DNA of 64,000 nt, from the NCBI RefSeq assembly GCF_026278245.1, contig NZ_CP111079.1, forward strand, positions 2,606,501 through 2,670,500, written 5' to 3'. The stretch is from Pontibacter kalidii. Lineage in GTDB: Bacteria > Bacteroidota > Bacteroidia > Cytophagales > Hymenobacteraceae. This document shows, piece after piece, positions 28,108-37,836 of this stretch. The notes under the pieces were generated by a model. The model saw only the letters and a list, made by a program, of their open reading frames with translations, was not told where the DNA came from and did no database searches. Positions within the stretch are counted from its first letter, which is position 1; each line of letters starts with the position of its first letter. The translations under genes and the position numbers were made by a program.

Positions 28108-31100
28108 TTAGAACTGAAGCTTCACGTTTACACCGAATGTTCTTGGAGTTGGCAGCTGGCCCATCTCCACGCCTGGCATCTGCACGTTTCCGTTCAGGGC
28201 AGATGCTTCAGGGTCGAACATTGGGAAATCTGTGATCATAGCCAGTTCACGGCCATACAGCGCCAAACTTGCGCCCTGCAGGAAGTTCACCCTGTTCAGG
28301 ATAGCCTTCGGCAAGTTGTACTCCAGGCGCACCTCGCGCAGCTTCAGGTAAGAGGCATCGAAAGAGTTGGCCTCCACGTTGGCGCGGCGGTAATACTCTT
28401 TGTAGTAGGCAGGCAGGTCCACTTTTGCCTCGTTAAGAGAATAAGTACCGTCTCCATTGTCCACCACACCGTCGCCGATAATGTAGCCTTCTTCACGCCC
28501 GAGCAACGTGTGCGCCAGCTTACCCTGCTCACTCATCTTATGGTGTGACTGGGAATATACCATACCCCCGTACTGACCATCCACCAGCACGCTGGCGCGG
28601 AAATTTTTGTAGGTGAACTCGTTTAGGAAACCGCCTCTCCAATCAGCATAGGCATTGCCACGGTAATCGATTTCTTTTGGTCGGATGGGCAGGCCGTTTT
28701 TGTAAATAATCTCCCCAGCCTCATTGCGCACAAAGCCATAGCCATACATGTCGCCCGTAGAACCGCCTTTTTTGGCAATGATATAGGCGTTACCACCTTG
28801 TGCCAGGATATACTCTTCGTCTTCCTGGAATCCCTCCGATAGCTCAAGTATCTCGTTGTCGTTCTTGGACCAGGTGATGGTGGTGTTCCATTTAAAATTC
28901 TGGGTTTCAATGGGGCGGCCAGTCAGGGATAGTTCCAAACCTGTGTTCTGCACCTTGCCTGCGTTAATAATGGCGTCATTGTAGCCTGTGGTCGGGTCCA
29001 GTTGGATGGCCAGGATCTGGTTCTCGGTCACGTTCTTATAGATCGCGAAGTCCATTCCAAGGCGACCGTTAAAGAGTTGGTACTCCATGCCAGCCTCGTA
29101 GCTGCGCGTCTGCTCGGGCTTAAAGTCCGGGTTAAACCTGGTAGTAGGAATGGAGGCTGAACCAGGGAAAAAGCTGGCGGAGTAGTACTTACGGGTCAGG
29201 TAAGGATTCGAGTCCGTTCCCACCTCCGCGGCCGACAGCCTTATCTTGGCATAAGAGACCTGACGCGGCAGCGTAAAGATGTCACTCAAAATAAAGCTGG
29301 TGCTGATGGAAGGGTAAAAGAACGAGTTGTTCTGTACCGGCAAGGTTGAGCTCCAGTCGTTTCGCGCCGTCAGGTCCACAAAGACTTTATCCAGATAGGA
29401 GAAGGAAGCAAGGCCATACACACTCTCCACTTCTTTGCTAGACCTGGAGTTTCTTGTCATGATCGGGTTGATGCCATTCGACAGCGTGTAGGTTCCCGCC
29501 ACGTTGAGGCCCTCTATAGAAGCATTGGTCCTATTAAAATAGCTCTTCATGATATTACCACCTACCGAGGCCCTGAAGTCCAGGCTGCTCGAGAGCTTGT
29601 CCTTGTAGGTCAACAGGAAGTCCGTATTGGTTTCTCTGTCGTAAATGTTCTGCTCTTTGTAGTAGCCTTTGCTGAAGTTCTTGGTGTCCCAGGGGCGACG
29701 GGTCGTGCGCTCCTCGTTTGTCATGTCAATTGCCGCACGTACCATCACGTCAAACTTGGGGGATAGCTCATATGTGGCAGTGATGTTACCTGTGGTGTTG
29801 TAGCTATCCACCCCATTGAGCATCTCATAGGCGATCAGGTAAGGGTTATCGATATAAGAACTGAACGGGTGGATCTGCGCTATCTGCTCCTTACCTTTCT
29901 CCCATCTCGGCTTATACCAGTCCAGGTCCACGTTCGGGTTCTGGAAGATCATAAAGTAGGAAATGGACTGGTTGTTATAGCCTGTGGCCGGCAGGTTGTC
30001 ACTGTGCTTGTGCGAGAAGTTGATCTTAGAACTCAACTTGAGCTTGTCTGTCAGCTTCTGGTTGACGCTCAGGGCGGCGTTCAAGCGGTCAAACCCTGTA
30101 TTGGGCATGATCCATTCGTTCTTTGTATGCGTGAGGGAAGCACGCGCCGAGCCATTTTCGCCGCCGCCCTCAACAGCCACACTGTTTGACATCGTGTGAC
30201 CGGTACGGAAGAAACCTTTTACATTGTCTTTATAAGGTCTCCATAGCTGGCGTTCTGCCGACTGCCCCTCCAGCGTCGGGTCATACTGGTAGTAATACTG
30301 CCCATCGAACTTCGGGCCGAAGGCGCTACTGGTACTACCTGTATTTTTACCATCTTCGGATACCCCGTAAGAGTAATACAGTTCCCCAGCTGCGTTCCTG
30401 TCGTCGTTACCCTGGCCATACTCATACTGCATGTCCGGCCACTTCAGGATATCATTAAAGCTGACGTTCGAGTTAACCGTCACACCAAGCCCCTTGCGCT
30501 TGCGGCCTGATTTAGTGGTAATGATCAAAGCGCCATTGGCGGCACGGTAGCCATAAAGTGCGGCGGCAGCGGCACCTTTCAGCACCGTGATCGATTCAAT
30601 GTCATCCGGGTTTATGTCGGCAATACCGTTACCAAAGTCGATTGGCACATCGCTCCCTGAGCCGGCTTGGTAGGCATTGCCCACGCCGGAGCTCTCCATG
30701 CCACTGTTCATCGGAACACCATCAAGTATAATCAGCGCTTTGTTTTTTGTTGGGTCCAATGAGTTATCGCCGCGCAGCTTGATAACGGAAGAATTCAGCG
30801 GTCCGCCGCCGGTGGGCGTCAGGCTAAGACCTGCCACCTTACCGGACAGAGCGCTTGCAAAGTTATTCGAGCGAGCCGCACTGATGTCCTCCCCGCTTAC
30901 CTCCGTCACCGCGTAACCTAGCGCCTTCTTTTCACGCTCAATACCGAGTGCCGTTACCACCACCTCAGAAAGCTGCTGGTTATCCGTCTGCAGTCTAACA
31001 GTAAGATTGCTCTCCGCCTGGTTAGCTGTTACGCTTCCGGCCTTGTAGCCAATGTAGGAGAAGGACAGCACAGCCCCTTTCTCAACGTTTAGCTGGAACT

Positions 31101-31359
31101 TGCCGTCCTGGTTTGTTACCCCAACAGGCGTTCCGTTGGCAGCGATGGATACACCGGGCAGCGGAATGCCATCCGTATCATCCAGAACAGTTCCGTTCAC
31201 GGTGATTCTTTCACCCTGCGTTAGTTTCTCAGACAGAGGGGCCGCGGCCAGCTCAGCTGTAAGAGCGGGGCCTGTTAGACAGAGACACAGGGAAAGCAAT
31301 GCTGCCTTGCCAAGCTGGTGTCGCCCCTTCGGGAATGGTGGTGGTAAAATTTTTCTCAT
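28108..31359 (-). CDS. SusC/RagA-type TonB-dependent outer-membrane transporter
   Basis: A 1083-residue receptor. Order of parts: signal peptide, carboxypeptidase-like domain at about 50-130 (VNGTVLDDTDGIPLPGVSI.. FSYIGYKA), the SusC motif LSEVVVTALGIEREKKALGYAV, plug domain (SALSGKVAGLSLTP, IILDGVPMNSG, ESITVLKGAAAAALYG) and a 22-strand barrel ending TFGVNVKLQF. The start at 31359 is preferred over 31497, which would run into glpT. It begins only 16 bases past glpT, placing TonB-driven uptake in the same transcription unit as glycerol 3-phosphate transport. Confidence 0.95.
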   Translation of the reverse strand: MRKILPPPFPKGRHQLGKAALLSLCLCLTGPALTAELAAAPLSEKLTQGERITVNGTVLDDTDGIPLPGVSIAANGTPVGVTNQDGKFQLNVEKGAVLSFSYIGYKAGSVTANQAESNLTVRLQTDNQQLSEVVVTALGIEREKKALGYAVTEVSGEDISAARSNNFASALSGKVAGLSLTPTGGGPLNSSVIKLRGDNSLDPTKNKALIILDGVPMNSGMESSGVGNAYQAGSGSDVPIDFGNGIADINPDDIESITVLKGAAAAALYGYRAANGALIITTKSGRKRKGLGVTVNSNVSFNDILKWPDMQYEYGQGNDDRNAAGELYYSYGVSEDGKNTGSTSSAFGPKFDGQYYYQYDPTLEGQSAERQLWRPYKDNVKGFFRTGHTMSNSVAVEGGGENGSARASLTHTKNEWIMPNTGFDRLNAALSVNQKLTDKLKLSSKINFSHKHSDNLPATGYNNQSISYFMIFQNPNVDLDWYKPRWEKGKEQIAQIHPFSSYIDNPYLIAYEMLNGVDSYNTTGNITATYELSPKFDVMVRAAIDMTNEERTTRRPWDTKNFSKGYYKEQNIYDRETNTDFLLTYKDKLSSSLDFRASVGGNIMKSYFNRTNASIEGLNVAGTYTLSNGINPIMTRNSRSSKEVESVYGLASFSYLDKVFVDLTARNDWSSTLPVQNNSFFYPSISTSFILSDIFTLPRQVSYAKIRLSAAEVGTDSNPYLTRKYYSASFFPGSASIPTTRFNPDFKPEQTRSYEAGMEYQLFNGRLGMDFAIYKNVTENQILAIQLDPTTGYNDAIINAGKVQNTGLELSLTGRPIETQNFKWNTTITWSKNDNEILELSEGFQEDEEYILAQGGNAYIIAKKGGSTGDMYGYGFVRNEAGEIIYKNGLPIRPKEIDYRGNAYADWRGGFLNEFTYKNFRASVLVDGQYGGMVYSQSHHKMSEQGKLAHTLLGREEGYIIGDGVVDNGDGTYSLNEAKVDLPAYYKEYYRRANVEANSFDASYLKLREVRLEYNLPKAILNRVNFLQGASLALYGRELAMITDFPMFDPEASALNGNVQMPGVEMGQLPTPRTFGVNVKLQF

Positions 31360-31375
31360 TCTATAAGAGCTTAAA

Positions 31376-32719
31376 TTAGGTGACTTTATTAAGGTTATGA
31401 TGTTTAGTTTCCCTATTCCAGGTGAGCGCGGTAAAGAAAACAGCAAGCACACAGGCAGCCACCAGCACGTAGAAGCCGCCATCCCAACCCCAAGCATCCA
31501 CTACAAAGCCCATGGCAATATTGGCAAATAAGGCCCCTCCCATATACCCGAAGAGGCCCGTCAGGCCGGCAGCGGTCCCGGCGGCCTTCTTAGGCACCAG
31601 GTCAAGCGCCTGCACCCCTATGAGCATAACAGGCCCGTAGATCAGAAAGCCAATGGCGATCAGAGCTGCGTTATCAACCCAGATATTTCCAGCCGGATTT
31701 TTCCAGTAAACGATAACTGCCACCAGTACCAGCACCATATAAATGATGGTAGCAGGAGCCCGGCGGCCGCGGAAGACCTTATCACTGATCCAACCACAGA
31801 GCAGCGTACCCGGGATGCCGGCGTACTCATAGGCGAAGTATGCCCAGCCAGTCTCCTTCACAGAGAAACCCTTGGCCTCCTCCAGGTAGGTGGGGGCCCA
31901 GTCCAGGATGCCGTAGCGCACCAGGTACACAAACGCATTGGCAAAGGCGATGTACCAGAGTACCCGGCTGGTAAGTACATAATCGAAAAGTATTTGCTTG
32001 GCACTGAGCTCCTTCTCGTGGTCTTCTGTATAGTTGCTTGGGTAGTCGTTTTTATACTCTTCGATGGTGGGCAGGCCGCAGGACTGAGGCGTGTCGCGCA
32101 CCAGCAGGTAGGTGATCATGGCTGAAAGCAGGGCGATGATGCCCGGGAAGTATAACTTGCTCTCCCAGGTCCCAAACAGCACCACCGCCGCAATTGCGAG
32201 CGGACCAACTAAACCGCCGCCCACATTGTGGGCAATGTTCCAGATCGACATCTTGGTGCCCCGCTCTTTGGTGGAGAACCAGTGCACCATCACTCTGCCG
32301 CAGGGAGGCCAGCCCATCCCTTGGAACCACCCGTTCAGAAACAGCAGCACGAACATGATCGTAATAGAACTTGTTGCTATAGGCACAGTTCCCATAAAAA
32401 TCATGGTGAGCGCCGACAAGACCAGCCCTAACGTCAGGAAGATTCTGGCATTGCTCCTGTCAGACACGTTGCCCATCAGGAACTTGCTTAAACCATAAGC
32501 TACAGACACGCCAGACAAGGCAATGCCCAGGTCTGATTTGGAGTATCCCTGCTCAATCAGGTCAGGCATTACCAGAGAGAAATTCTTGCGCACCAGGTAA
32601 TAGCCGGCATAGCCGATAAAGATCCCCAGGAAAACCTGAAAGCGTAAGCGTTTATACTCCGGATCAATGCGCTCCAGAGGTAAGCGGTCTGCGTGCTGGG
32701 CAGGTGAAATTAGCTTCAT
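31376..32719 (-). CDS. glpT: Glycerol 3-phosphate/phosphate antiporter (MFS, OPA family)
   Basis: Inner-membrane 12-helix transporter of 447 residues that brings in glycerol 3-phosphate against phosphate. The organophosphate:phosphate antiporter features are clear: [15 protein letters not shown] (with the substrate Arg), [45 protein letters not shown] (second Arg) and [13 protein letters not shown]. UhpT-type hexose phosphate use cannot be fully excluded, but glpFKD upstream and two GDPDs downstream make glycerol 3-phosphate by far the likeliest substrate. Confidence 0.92.
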   Translation of the reverse strand: MKLISPAQHADRLPLERIDPEYKRLRFQVFLGIFIGYAGYYLVRKNFSLVMPDLIEQGYSKSDLGIALSGVSVAYGLSKFLMGNVSDRSNARIFLTLGLVLSALTMIFMGTVPIATSSITIMFVLLFLNGWFQGMGWPPCGRVMVHWFSTKERGTKMSIWNIAHNVGGGLVGPLAIAAVVLFGTWESKLYFPGIIALLSAMITYLLVRDTPQSCGLPTIEEYKNDYPSNYTEDHEKELSAKQILFDYVLTSRVLWYIAFANAFVYLVRYGILDWAPTYLEEAKGFSVKETGWAYFAYEYAGIPGTLLCGWISDKVFRGRRAPATIIYMVLVLVAVIVYWKNPAGNIWVDNAALIAIGFLIYGPVMLIGVQALDLVPKKAAGTAAGLTGLFGYMGGALFANIAMGFVVDAWGWDGGFYVLVAACVLAVFFTALTWNRETKHHNLNKVT

Positions 32720-32809
32720 AAAGAGGTATTGTAGTTGTAAGTCAAATAATCCTTCCTGATGTATAGTTTGCCCACCACCGGGGTTTCCAGCACATTTCCG
32801 CCAACTCAG

Positions 32810-32832
32810 CTTCGCTTTGTTGTACTTCGCTT
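32810..32832. promoter_or_regulatory. Tandem CTTCGCTT sites, candidate GlpR operator before glpT
   Basis: CTTCGCTT occurs at 32810-32817 and again at 32825-32832, 15 bases apart, in the 187-base gap between glpF and glpT. It resembles the TTTCGYTT sites found around the glpD start. A separate regulated promoter for glpT-susCD may lie here. Confidence 0.35.
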
Positions 32833-32906
32833 CGAGCCTGCTTATAATTTGATCTCAGGCGCAAAACTAAAAAACTGTATAGAAACCATTTAATAGCAGA
32901 CGAAGC

Positions 32907-33638
32907 TTAACCTTTTAGTAACATGTACAACAGCGAGGCCACTGTCGCACCCGCTACAGGCCCGACTACCGGCACCCAGGCATAACTCCAGTCGCTGTGG
33001 CACTTGTTCTTCATGGGCATAACCGCGTGGATGATCCGGGGGCCAAGGTCGCGGGCCGGGTTTATCGCATACCCTGTAGTACCACCCAGCGACAGGCCTA
33101 TCGCCCAAACAAGGAAAGCCACCGGGATTGCCCCCAGCGATCCCATGCCGATAGGGGTCTTCTGTTCACCCAGTTCCGGGTTCGTGAAGTAAAAGATCAC
33201 GAAGATCAGCACGAAGGTGCCGAGGGCCTCGCTAAAGGTATTGGAGAAGCGATGTCGGATCGCCGGATCGGTGCAGAAAACAGCCCGCTGTGAGGCAGGA
33301 TCTTCCGTGGCATCGAAGTGGGGCTTGTAGAGCAGCCATACCAGCAGTGCCCCCGTCATGGCGCCCAACAGTTGCGCCGCCATGTAGGGACCTACCTGGC
33401 CCCAACTGAACTTACCGATTAAGGCCAGGGCCAGTGTAACTGCCGGGTTAAGGTGGGCGCCACTATACGGCGCCGCAATAACCACCCCGGCAAAAACGGA
33501 CAGCGCCCAACCGGTGGTGATGACGATCCACCCACCGTTACTCCCTTTGGTACCATGCAAAACCACATTGGCCACGACACCGTTGCCCAGCAAGATCAAA
33601 AGCATGGTCCCGATAAACTCGGCTGTAAATGCTGACAT
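32907..33638 (-). CDS. glpF: Glycerol facilitator (aquaglyceroporin)
   Basis: Inner-membrane channel of 243 residues letting glycerol diffuse in. Both NPA half-helices are present: GAHLNPAVTLA and YAINPARDLGPR. The Asp after the second motif (NPARD) is typical of glycerol-conducting rather than water-only members. It follows glpK by 36 bases on the same strand. Trapping of glycerol by the kinase next door makes the pair a standard uptake module. Confidence 0.95.
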   Translation of the reverse strand: MSAFTAEFIGTMLLILLGNGVVANVVLHGTKGSNGGWIVITTGWALSVFAGVVIAAPYSGAHLNPAVTLALALIGKFSWGQVGPYMAAQLLGAMTGALLVWLLYKPHFDATEDPASQRAVFCTDPAIRHRFSNTFSEALGTFVLIFVIFYFTNPELGEQKTPIGMGSLGAIPVAFLVWAIGLSLGGTTGYAINPARDLGPRIIHAVMPMKNKCHSDWSYAWVPVVGPVAGATVASLLYMLLKG

Positions 33639-33674
33639 ATAAGCTATATTCTAGTTTCGGTTCTATACTTTAAT

Positions 33675-35159
33675 TTACACCCAAGCCTTCGCGGCCTTCA
33701 CGGCCTGGTGCCACCCTTTCAGAAGGTTCTCCGCCGGCAGGGTATCATCAGGCGCAAAGCTTTTACTAATGCTCCACTGCTGCTGAATTTCCTCCACGCT
33801 GCCCCAGAAGCCTGTAGCAAGCCCTGCCAGGTAGGCGGCCCCAATGGCAGTCACCTCTGTTACTTCCGGCTTCACCACCCTGGCGCCCAGGATATCTGCC
33901 TGGAACTGCATGAGCAGGTCATTTGCCGTTGCGCCGCCATCGGCACGCAGCTCTTTAATGGTGATACCGGCATCTGCCTCCATGGCTTTCAGCACCTCGT
34001 ATGTCTGGTAGGCAATGCTCTCCAGCGCTGCCCTGGCAATATGCGCCGAAGTGGTTCCCCTGGTCATGCCGACCATGGTGCCCCGTGCGTGCTGGTCCCA
34101 GTGCGGTGCGCCCATACCTACAAAGGCCGGCACCAGGTAAACCCCGTCGCTGCCGGTTACTTTCTTGGCCAGTTGCTCCACTTCCGAAGAGGATGATATC
34201 ACCCCCAGGCCATCGCGCAGCCATTGCACCACGGCCCCCGCCACGAAAATGCTCCCCTCCAGGGCGTAGTGCACCTGGTCCTGTATTTTCCAGGCAACTG
34301 TGGTCACGAGCCTGTGTCTTGAAATGATGGGCTTGTCCCCGATGTTCATCAGCATGAAGCACCCGGTGCCATAGGTATTCTTCACCATGCCCGGCTTGGT
34401 GCACATTTGCCCGAACAAGGCTGCCTGCTGGTCTCCGGCGATGCCTGCGATGGGGATTGGCGTGGCGAAAAGGGAGGTAGAGGTATGTCCGATGACTTCG
34501 CTGGAGGCTTTTACCTCGGGAAGCATGCTGGCCGGGATATTGAACAGGCGAAGCAGTTCTTCATCCCAGGCTAAGGTATGGATGTTGTAAAGGAGGGAGC
34601 GGGAGGCGTTGGTAACATCAGTGACATGCTCTTTGCCGTCCGTCATTTTCCAGATAAGCCAGGTGTCTATCGTACCGAAGATCAACCTGCCGGCTTCGGC
34701 TTTCTCCCTGGCACCGGGCACATTGTCCAGTATCCACCTGATCTTGGTCGCCGAGAAGTAGGAGTCTATCACCAACCCCGTTTTTTCCCGGATCATCGGC
34801 TCCAGCCCCTGCTCTTTCAGCTCGTCGCAGTAGGCGGAGGTGCGGCGGTCCTGCCAGACGATGGCATTATGCACGACCTGCCCGGTTTGGCGATCCCAGA
34901 CCACGGTGGTCTCGCGTTGGTTGGTAATGCCGATGGCCTGAATATCCTTTGCCTGAAGCCCCGCCTTTAGGATGGCTTCTGCGGCTACCCCTACCTGCGT
35001 AGACCAGATCTCATTGGGATCGTGCTCTACCCAGCCGGGCTGGGGATAATGCTGTGTGAACTCTTTCTGGGCTACCGACACAATCCCACCTTTGTGGTTG
35101 AAGATGATAGCCCGCGAGCTGGTAGTACCCTGGTCAAAAGCAAGTATAAATTTCTGCAT
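33675..35159 (-). CDS. glpK: Glycerol kinase
   Basis: Cytoplasmic FGGY-family kinase that phosphorylates glycerol at C3 with ATP. It has the N-terminal [16 protein letters not shown] phosphate-binding site, [35 protein letters not shown], and the second ATP-site motif [20 protein letters not shown]. The length, 494 residues, is normal. It starts 15 bases after the glpD stop. Confidence 0.97.
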   Translation of the reverse strand: MQKFILAFDQGTTSSRAIIFNHKGGIVSVAQKEFTQHYPQPGWVEHDPNEIWSTQVGVAAEAILKAGLQAKDIQAIGITNQRETTVVWDRQTGQVVHNAIVWQDRRTSAYCDELKEQGLEPMIREKTGLVIDSYFSATKIRWILDNVPGAREKAEAGRLIFGTIDTWLIWKMTDGKEHVTDVTNASRSLLYNIHTLAWDEELLRLFNIPASMLPEVKASSEVIGHTSTSLFATPIPIAGIAGDQQAALFGQMCTKPGMVKNTYGTGCFMLMNIGDKPIISRHRLVTTVAWKIQDQVHYALEGSIFVAGAVVQWLRDGLGVISSSSEVEQLAKKVTGSDGVYLVPAFVGMGAPHWDQHARGTMVGMTRGTTSAHIARAALESIAYQTYEVLKAMEADAGITIKELRADGGATANDLLMQFQADILGARVVKPEVTEVTAIGAAYLAGLATGFWGSVEEIQQQWSISKSFAPDDTLPAENLLKGWHQAVKAAKAWV

Positions 35160-35174
35160 AGGTGCTATGTATGG

Positions 35175-36818
35175 TTAAACCTGATCAACTGCAGCAGTAG
35201 CCTTGGCTTGGTAGGGCTCCAGGAGGTAATGATTGGCGAGTGCGGTAAACTCCTTAACTTGTTGCTGTTGCCAGGCGTCATCCCTGCCAAGTTCTGCCGC
35301 CATCAGTGCAGCCACCCGGGGGGCCATGTCAATAGCAGCTTTCGCATCCAGGAACAGTACCCGCAGCCTTCTGGCAAGTACATCCTCCACCGTTCTGGCC
35401 ATCTCATGACGCACCGCCCAAACCACCTCTGCCCTTACATCCGGAAAGTCCTGGTGCAATTTCTCCCCTAAGGAAGAATTGAATGAAACGAGCTCCCGAA
35501 TCCCCTCCGCATCAGCTCCGTAAATACTAAGAGGTCCTAATATATTATTTTTTTCATTTAATGCCCCATGTATTGGCAGGTTTGCCGTGCTGCAGGGGTG
35601 CAAGGGCAAGCCCGCCACTGCCATGGCCTTGTCTACTGTGTCTTCTGCCATCTTGCGGTAGGTCGTCCATTTGCCGCCTGTTATGGTGATGAGTCCGGAT
35701 GGTGCCACGATGAGTTTATGGCTCCGGGAGATCTCCTTTGTACTGGCTGCATCTTTGGTTGGCGCGGCCAACGGACGGAGGCCGGCGAAGACGCTGAGCA
35801 CGTCTTTCCGTGTCGGCTTTTCTTCCAGGTATTGCCCGGCTGTCTGCAGGATAAAATCAATTTCGCTTTCCAGGGCGGTTGGCTCCAGGCTTGGGTTGTT
35901 TAGGGGCGTATCCGTTGTCCCCAACAGCACATGCCCATGCCACGGCACCGCAAACAAAACGCGCCCATCCGGTGTTTTGGGAAGCATCAAAGCGTTATCT
36001 CCCTTCAGGAACGAGCGGTTGATGACCACGTGCACGCCCTGGCTTGGGCGCACTAGGGGCTGTTGGCCGGGGGCATCCATCTGCAACACATCATTCACAA
36101 AAACACCCGTGGCGTTGATAACCGCTTTTGCTTTCAGCTCGTACTCCTGCCCTGTCTCCGTATCGCAAGCTTTCACGCCACATACTTTGCCTTCCCCGTT
36201 CTTCAACAGGGTTGTTACTTTCATGTAGTTCAGCGCCACGCCCCCCTGCTCGATGCACGTTTGGGCCATGTTCACAGCCAGCCTTGCATCATCAAACTGG
36301 CCGTCGTAGTACTCTATTCCTCCCTTCAGGCCTTCTTTCCGAACGTTAGGCAGCAGGCGTGCCACCGTTTTCTTGTCCAGCAAGGTGGTCTTCTGCAGTC
36401 TGTAGCGGCCTGCCATCCAATCGTATACTTTTAGCCCAAAGCCATAGAACATCTTGCTCCACCAGGTATAACTCGGAATCACAAAAGGCTGCATGCGCAC
36501 CAAATGGGGGGCATTTTGCAATAACAGGCCTCTTTCATGCAGGGCCTCATAAACCAGCCGGATATCTCCCTGGCCCAGGTAACGCACCCCGCCATGTACC
36601 AGTTTTGTGCTCCTGCTAGAGGTGCCTTTAGCGAAGTCAGCCTGCTCCAGGAGCAGGGTACGATAGCCCCTGGAGGCTGCATCCACACCAACTCCCAATC
36701 CTGTGGCACCACCCCCGATCACGATCACATCCCATACCAAATCTTTCTGCTGCAGCGCATGCTTTTGCACTGAACGGTCGAAGAGCGACACCTTGTATTT
36801 CTTTTCGTTTCCAGACAC
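35175..36818 (-). CDS. glpD: Aerobic glycerol 3-phosphate dehydrogenase
   Basis: FAD enzyme at the inner face of the membrane that oxidises glycerol 3-phosphate to dihydroxyacetone phosphate and passes electrons to menaquinone. The dinucleotide-binding GGGATGLGVGVDAASRG, the FAD-linked signature KGTSSRSTKLVHGGVRYL and the C-terminal ITGGKWTTYRKMAEDTVDKA are present; 547 residues is normal. The start codon is GTG (36816-36818). First gene of the long minus-strand run, with a candidate operator just upstream. Confidence 0.95.
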   Translation of the reverse strand: MSGNEKKYKVSLFDRSVQKHALQQKDLVWDVIVIGGGATGLGVGVDAASRGYRTLLLEQADFAKGTSSRSTKLVHGGVRYLGQGDIRLVYEALHERGLLLQNAPHLVRMQPFVIPSYTWWSKMFYGFGLKVYDWMAGRYRLQKTTLLDKKTVARLLPNVRKEGLKGGIEYYDGQFDDARLAVNMAQTCIEQGGVALNYMKVTTLLKNGEGKVCGVKACDTETGQEYELKAKAVINATGVFVNDVLQMDAPGQQPLVRPSQGVHVVINRSFLKGDNALMLPKTPDGRVLFAVPWHGHVLLGTTDTPLNNPSLEPTALESEIDFILQTAGQYLEEKPTRKDVLSVFAGLRPLAAPTKDAASTKEISRSHKLIVAPSGLITITGGKWTTYRKMAEDTVDKAMAVAGLPLHPCSTANLPIHGALNEKNNILGPLSIYGADAEGIRELVSFNSSLGEKLHQDFPDVRAEVVWAVRHEMARTVEDVLARRLRVLFLDAKAAIDMAPRVAALMAAELGRDDAWQQQQVKEFTALANHYLLEPYQAKATAAVDQV

Positions 36819-36893
36819 TTCAGAAGTAATTATACTTTGTTATTTATACTTTCGAAAATAAATATAAACGAAACAAAACAACAATCAAACATA
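36803..36893 (-). promoter_or_regulatory. glpD promoter with repeated TTTCGTTT, candidate GlpR operator
   Basis: On the minus strand TATGTTTG (36893-36886) matches the TAnnTTTG -7 box. Downstream of it lie TTTCGTTT (minus, 36873-36866), the palindrome TTTCGAAA (36850-36857) and, over the glpD start, TTTCGTTT on the plus strand (36803-36810). Further upstream TTTCGTTTCGCTT lies at 37039-37051. Four such octamers in 250 bases is far above chance. Position between promoter and start suits a DeoR-type repressor. No clear -33 element was seen. Confidence 0.5.
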
Positions 36894-37371
36894 ACTCCCA
36901 TAATTTTCTATATATTTTAGTTTATTTATTCTACAGCTGCCTGAATACCAATACAGAAGACCTGAAAAGAAAGCAAACCAGGCAGGGAATAAAAGTATGG
37001 AAAGACTATAACAAGGCGTTCCTTTACATACCTCCACCTTTCGTTTCGCTTTTATAAGTATAAAGGCTGGCTATTTAATCAGTGAGTGATGGGGGCTGGT
37101 AGCACTAGATCGGGAGATGAGCAGGAAAGCTCGTAGTGACAAGACAGCCAGTAAAAGCACGCCCATGCAGGGCCCTATACTTTAGAAGGTAAGCCAACGA
37201 AGGCCACAGAGAACAACCTGGTGCCAGCCCTGATCCGGGGCAGAAGGTGCGTTTACCAACCGCCGTATCAGCTCCGATGTGAACAAATAAAGCCAATATA
37301 TTTAGCTTTTATTATTCTTGTTTACGTATTTGCTAACATATTTAGCATTTACTAGTTCATGTTTGGTTGAT
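36819..37371. other. Divergent regulatory region between glpD and umuD
   Basis: About 550 bases with no supported gene. It holds the AT-rich glpD promoter (36848-36930), further TTTCGTTT sites at 37039-37051, TATACTT copies, and direct repeats ATATTTAGCNTTTA (37298-37311 and 37338-37351) in front of umuD. Confidence 0.6.
37298..37351 (+). promoter_or_regulatory. Direct repeats upstream of umuD, possible operator
   Basis: ATATTTAGCTTTTA (37298-37311) and ATATTTAGCATTTA (37338-37351) lie 40 bases apart, about four helical turns, with a related TTTGCTAAC at 37329-37337 between them. They end 20 bases before the umuD start at 37372 and could bind a damage-responsive repressor. No known LexA box was recognised. 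Confidence 0.4.
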
Positions 37372-37836
37372 ATGTGCAGCATAAAGGTAATCCCGATACG
37401 ATCTTATACTTTAGAACCCCTTCCTCTGGAGGCTGTAAGTGGGTTGGAACTACCGCTCTATGCCACCTACATCGCGGCCGGCTTTCCCTCCCCCGCCGAT
37501 GACCACCTGGAGGACCGCATCGACCTGGGCAAGTACCTGGTACAGAACCCTACCTCTACTTATATGATGCGGGTAAAGGGCTCCTCGATGGTGGATGCGA
37601 ACATACACGAGGGCGACATCCTGGTGATCGACAAATCGCTGCGGCCTGCCGACGGGCTGCCGGTGGTCTGCTTCCTGGACGGTGAGTTTACCGTGAAGAC
37701 CTTCCGGATGATAGATAAGAAAGCCTTTCTGATGCCAGCCAACCCAGATTTTAAGCCGATAGAAGTAACCGAGGACATGGACATGCGCGTGTGGGGGGTG
37801 GTGGTGTGGGTCCTGCATAAGCCCCAAAAACTATGA
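37372..37836 (+). CDS. umuD: UmuD-like S24 self-cleaving peptidase
   Basis: SOS mutagenesis accessory protein that cleaves itself when RecA filaments form and then activates the partner polymerase. The cleavage site is visible as AAGFPSPADD, the nucleophile Ser in MRVKGSSMVDANI and the general base Lys in EFTVKTFRM. The preferred start at 37372 gives 154 residues; a frame open to 37318 would add 18 residues not expected in the family and would run over the direct repeats. The stop overlaps the umuC start by 4 bases (ATGA). Confidence 0.92.
   Translation: MCSIKVIPIRSYTLEPLPLEAVSGLELPLYATYIAAGFPSPADDHLEDRIDLGKYLVQNPTSTYMMRVKGSSMVDANIHEGDILVIDKSLRPADGLPVVCFLDGEFTVKTFRMIDKKAFLMPANPDFKPIEVTEDMDMRVWGVVVWVLHKPQKL

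Noticed and set aside
37105..37296. 63-codon minus-strand open frame between glpD and umuD
   Set aside because: No signal, motif or start context, and it runs through a regulatory region.
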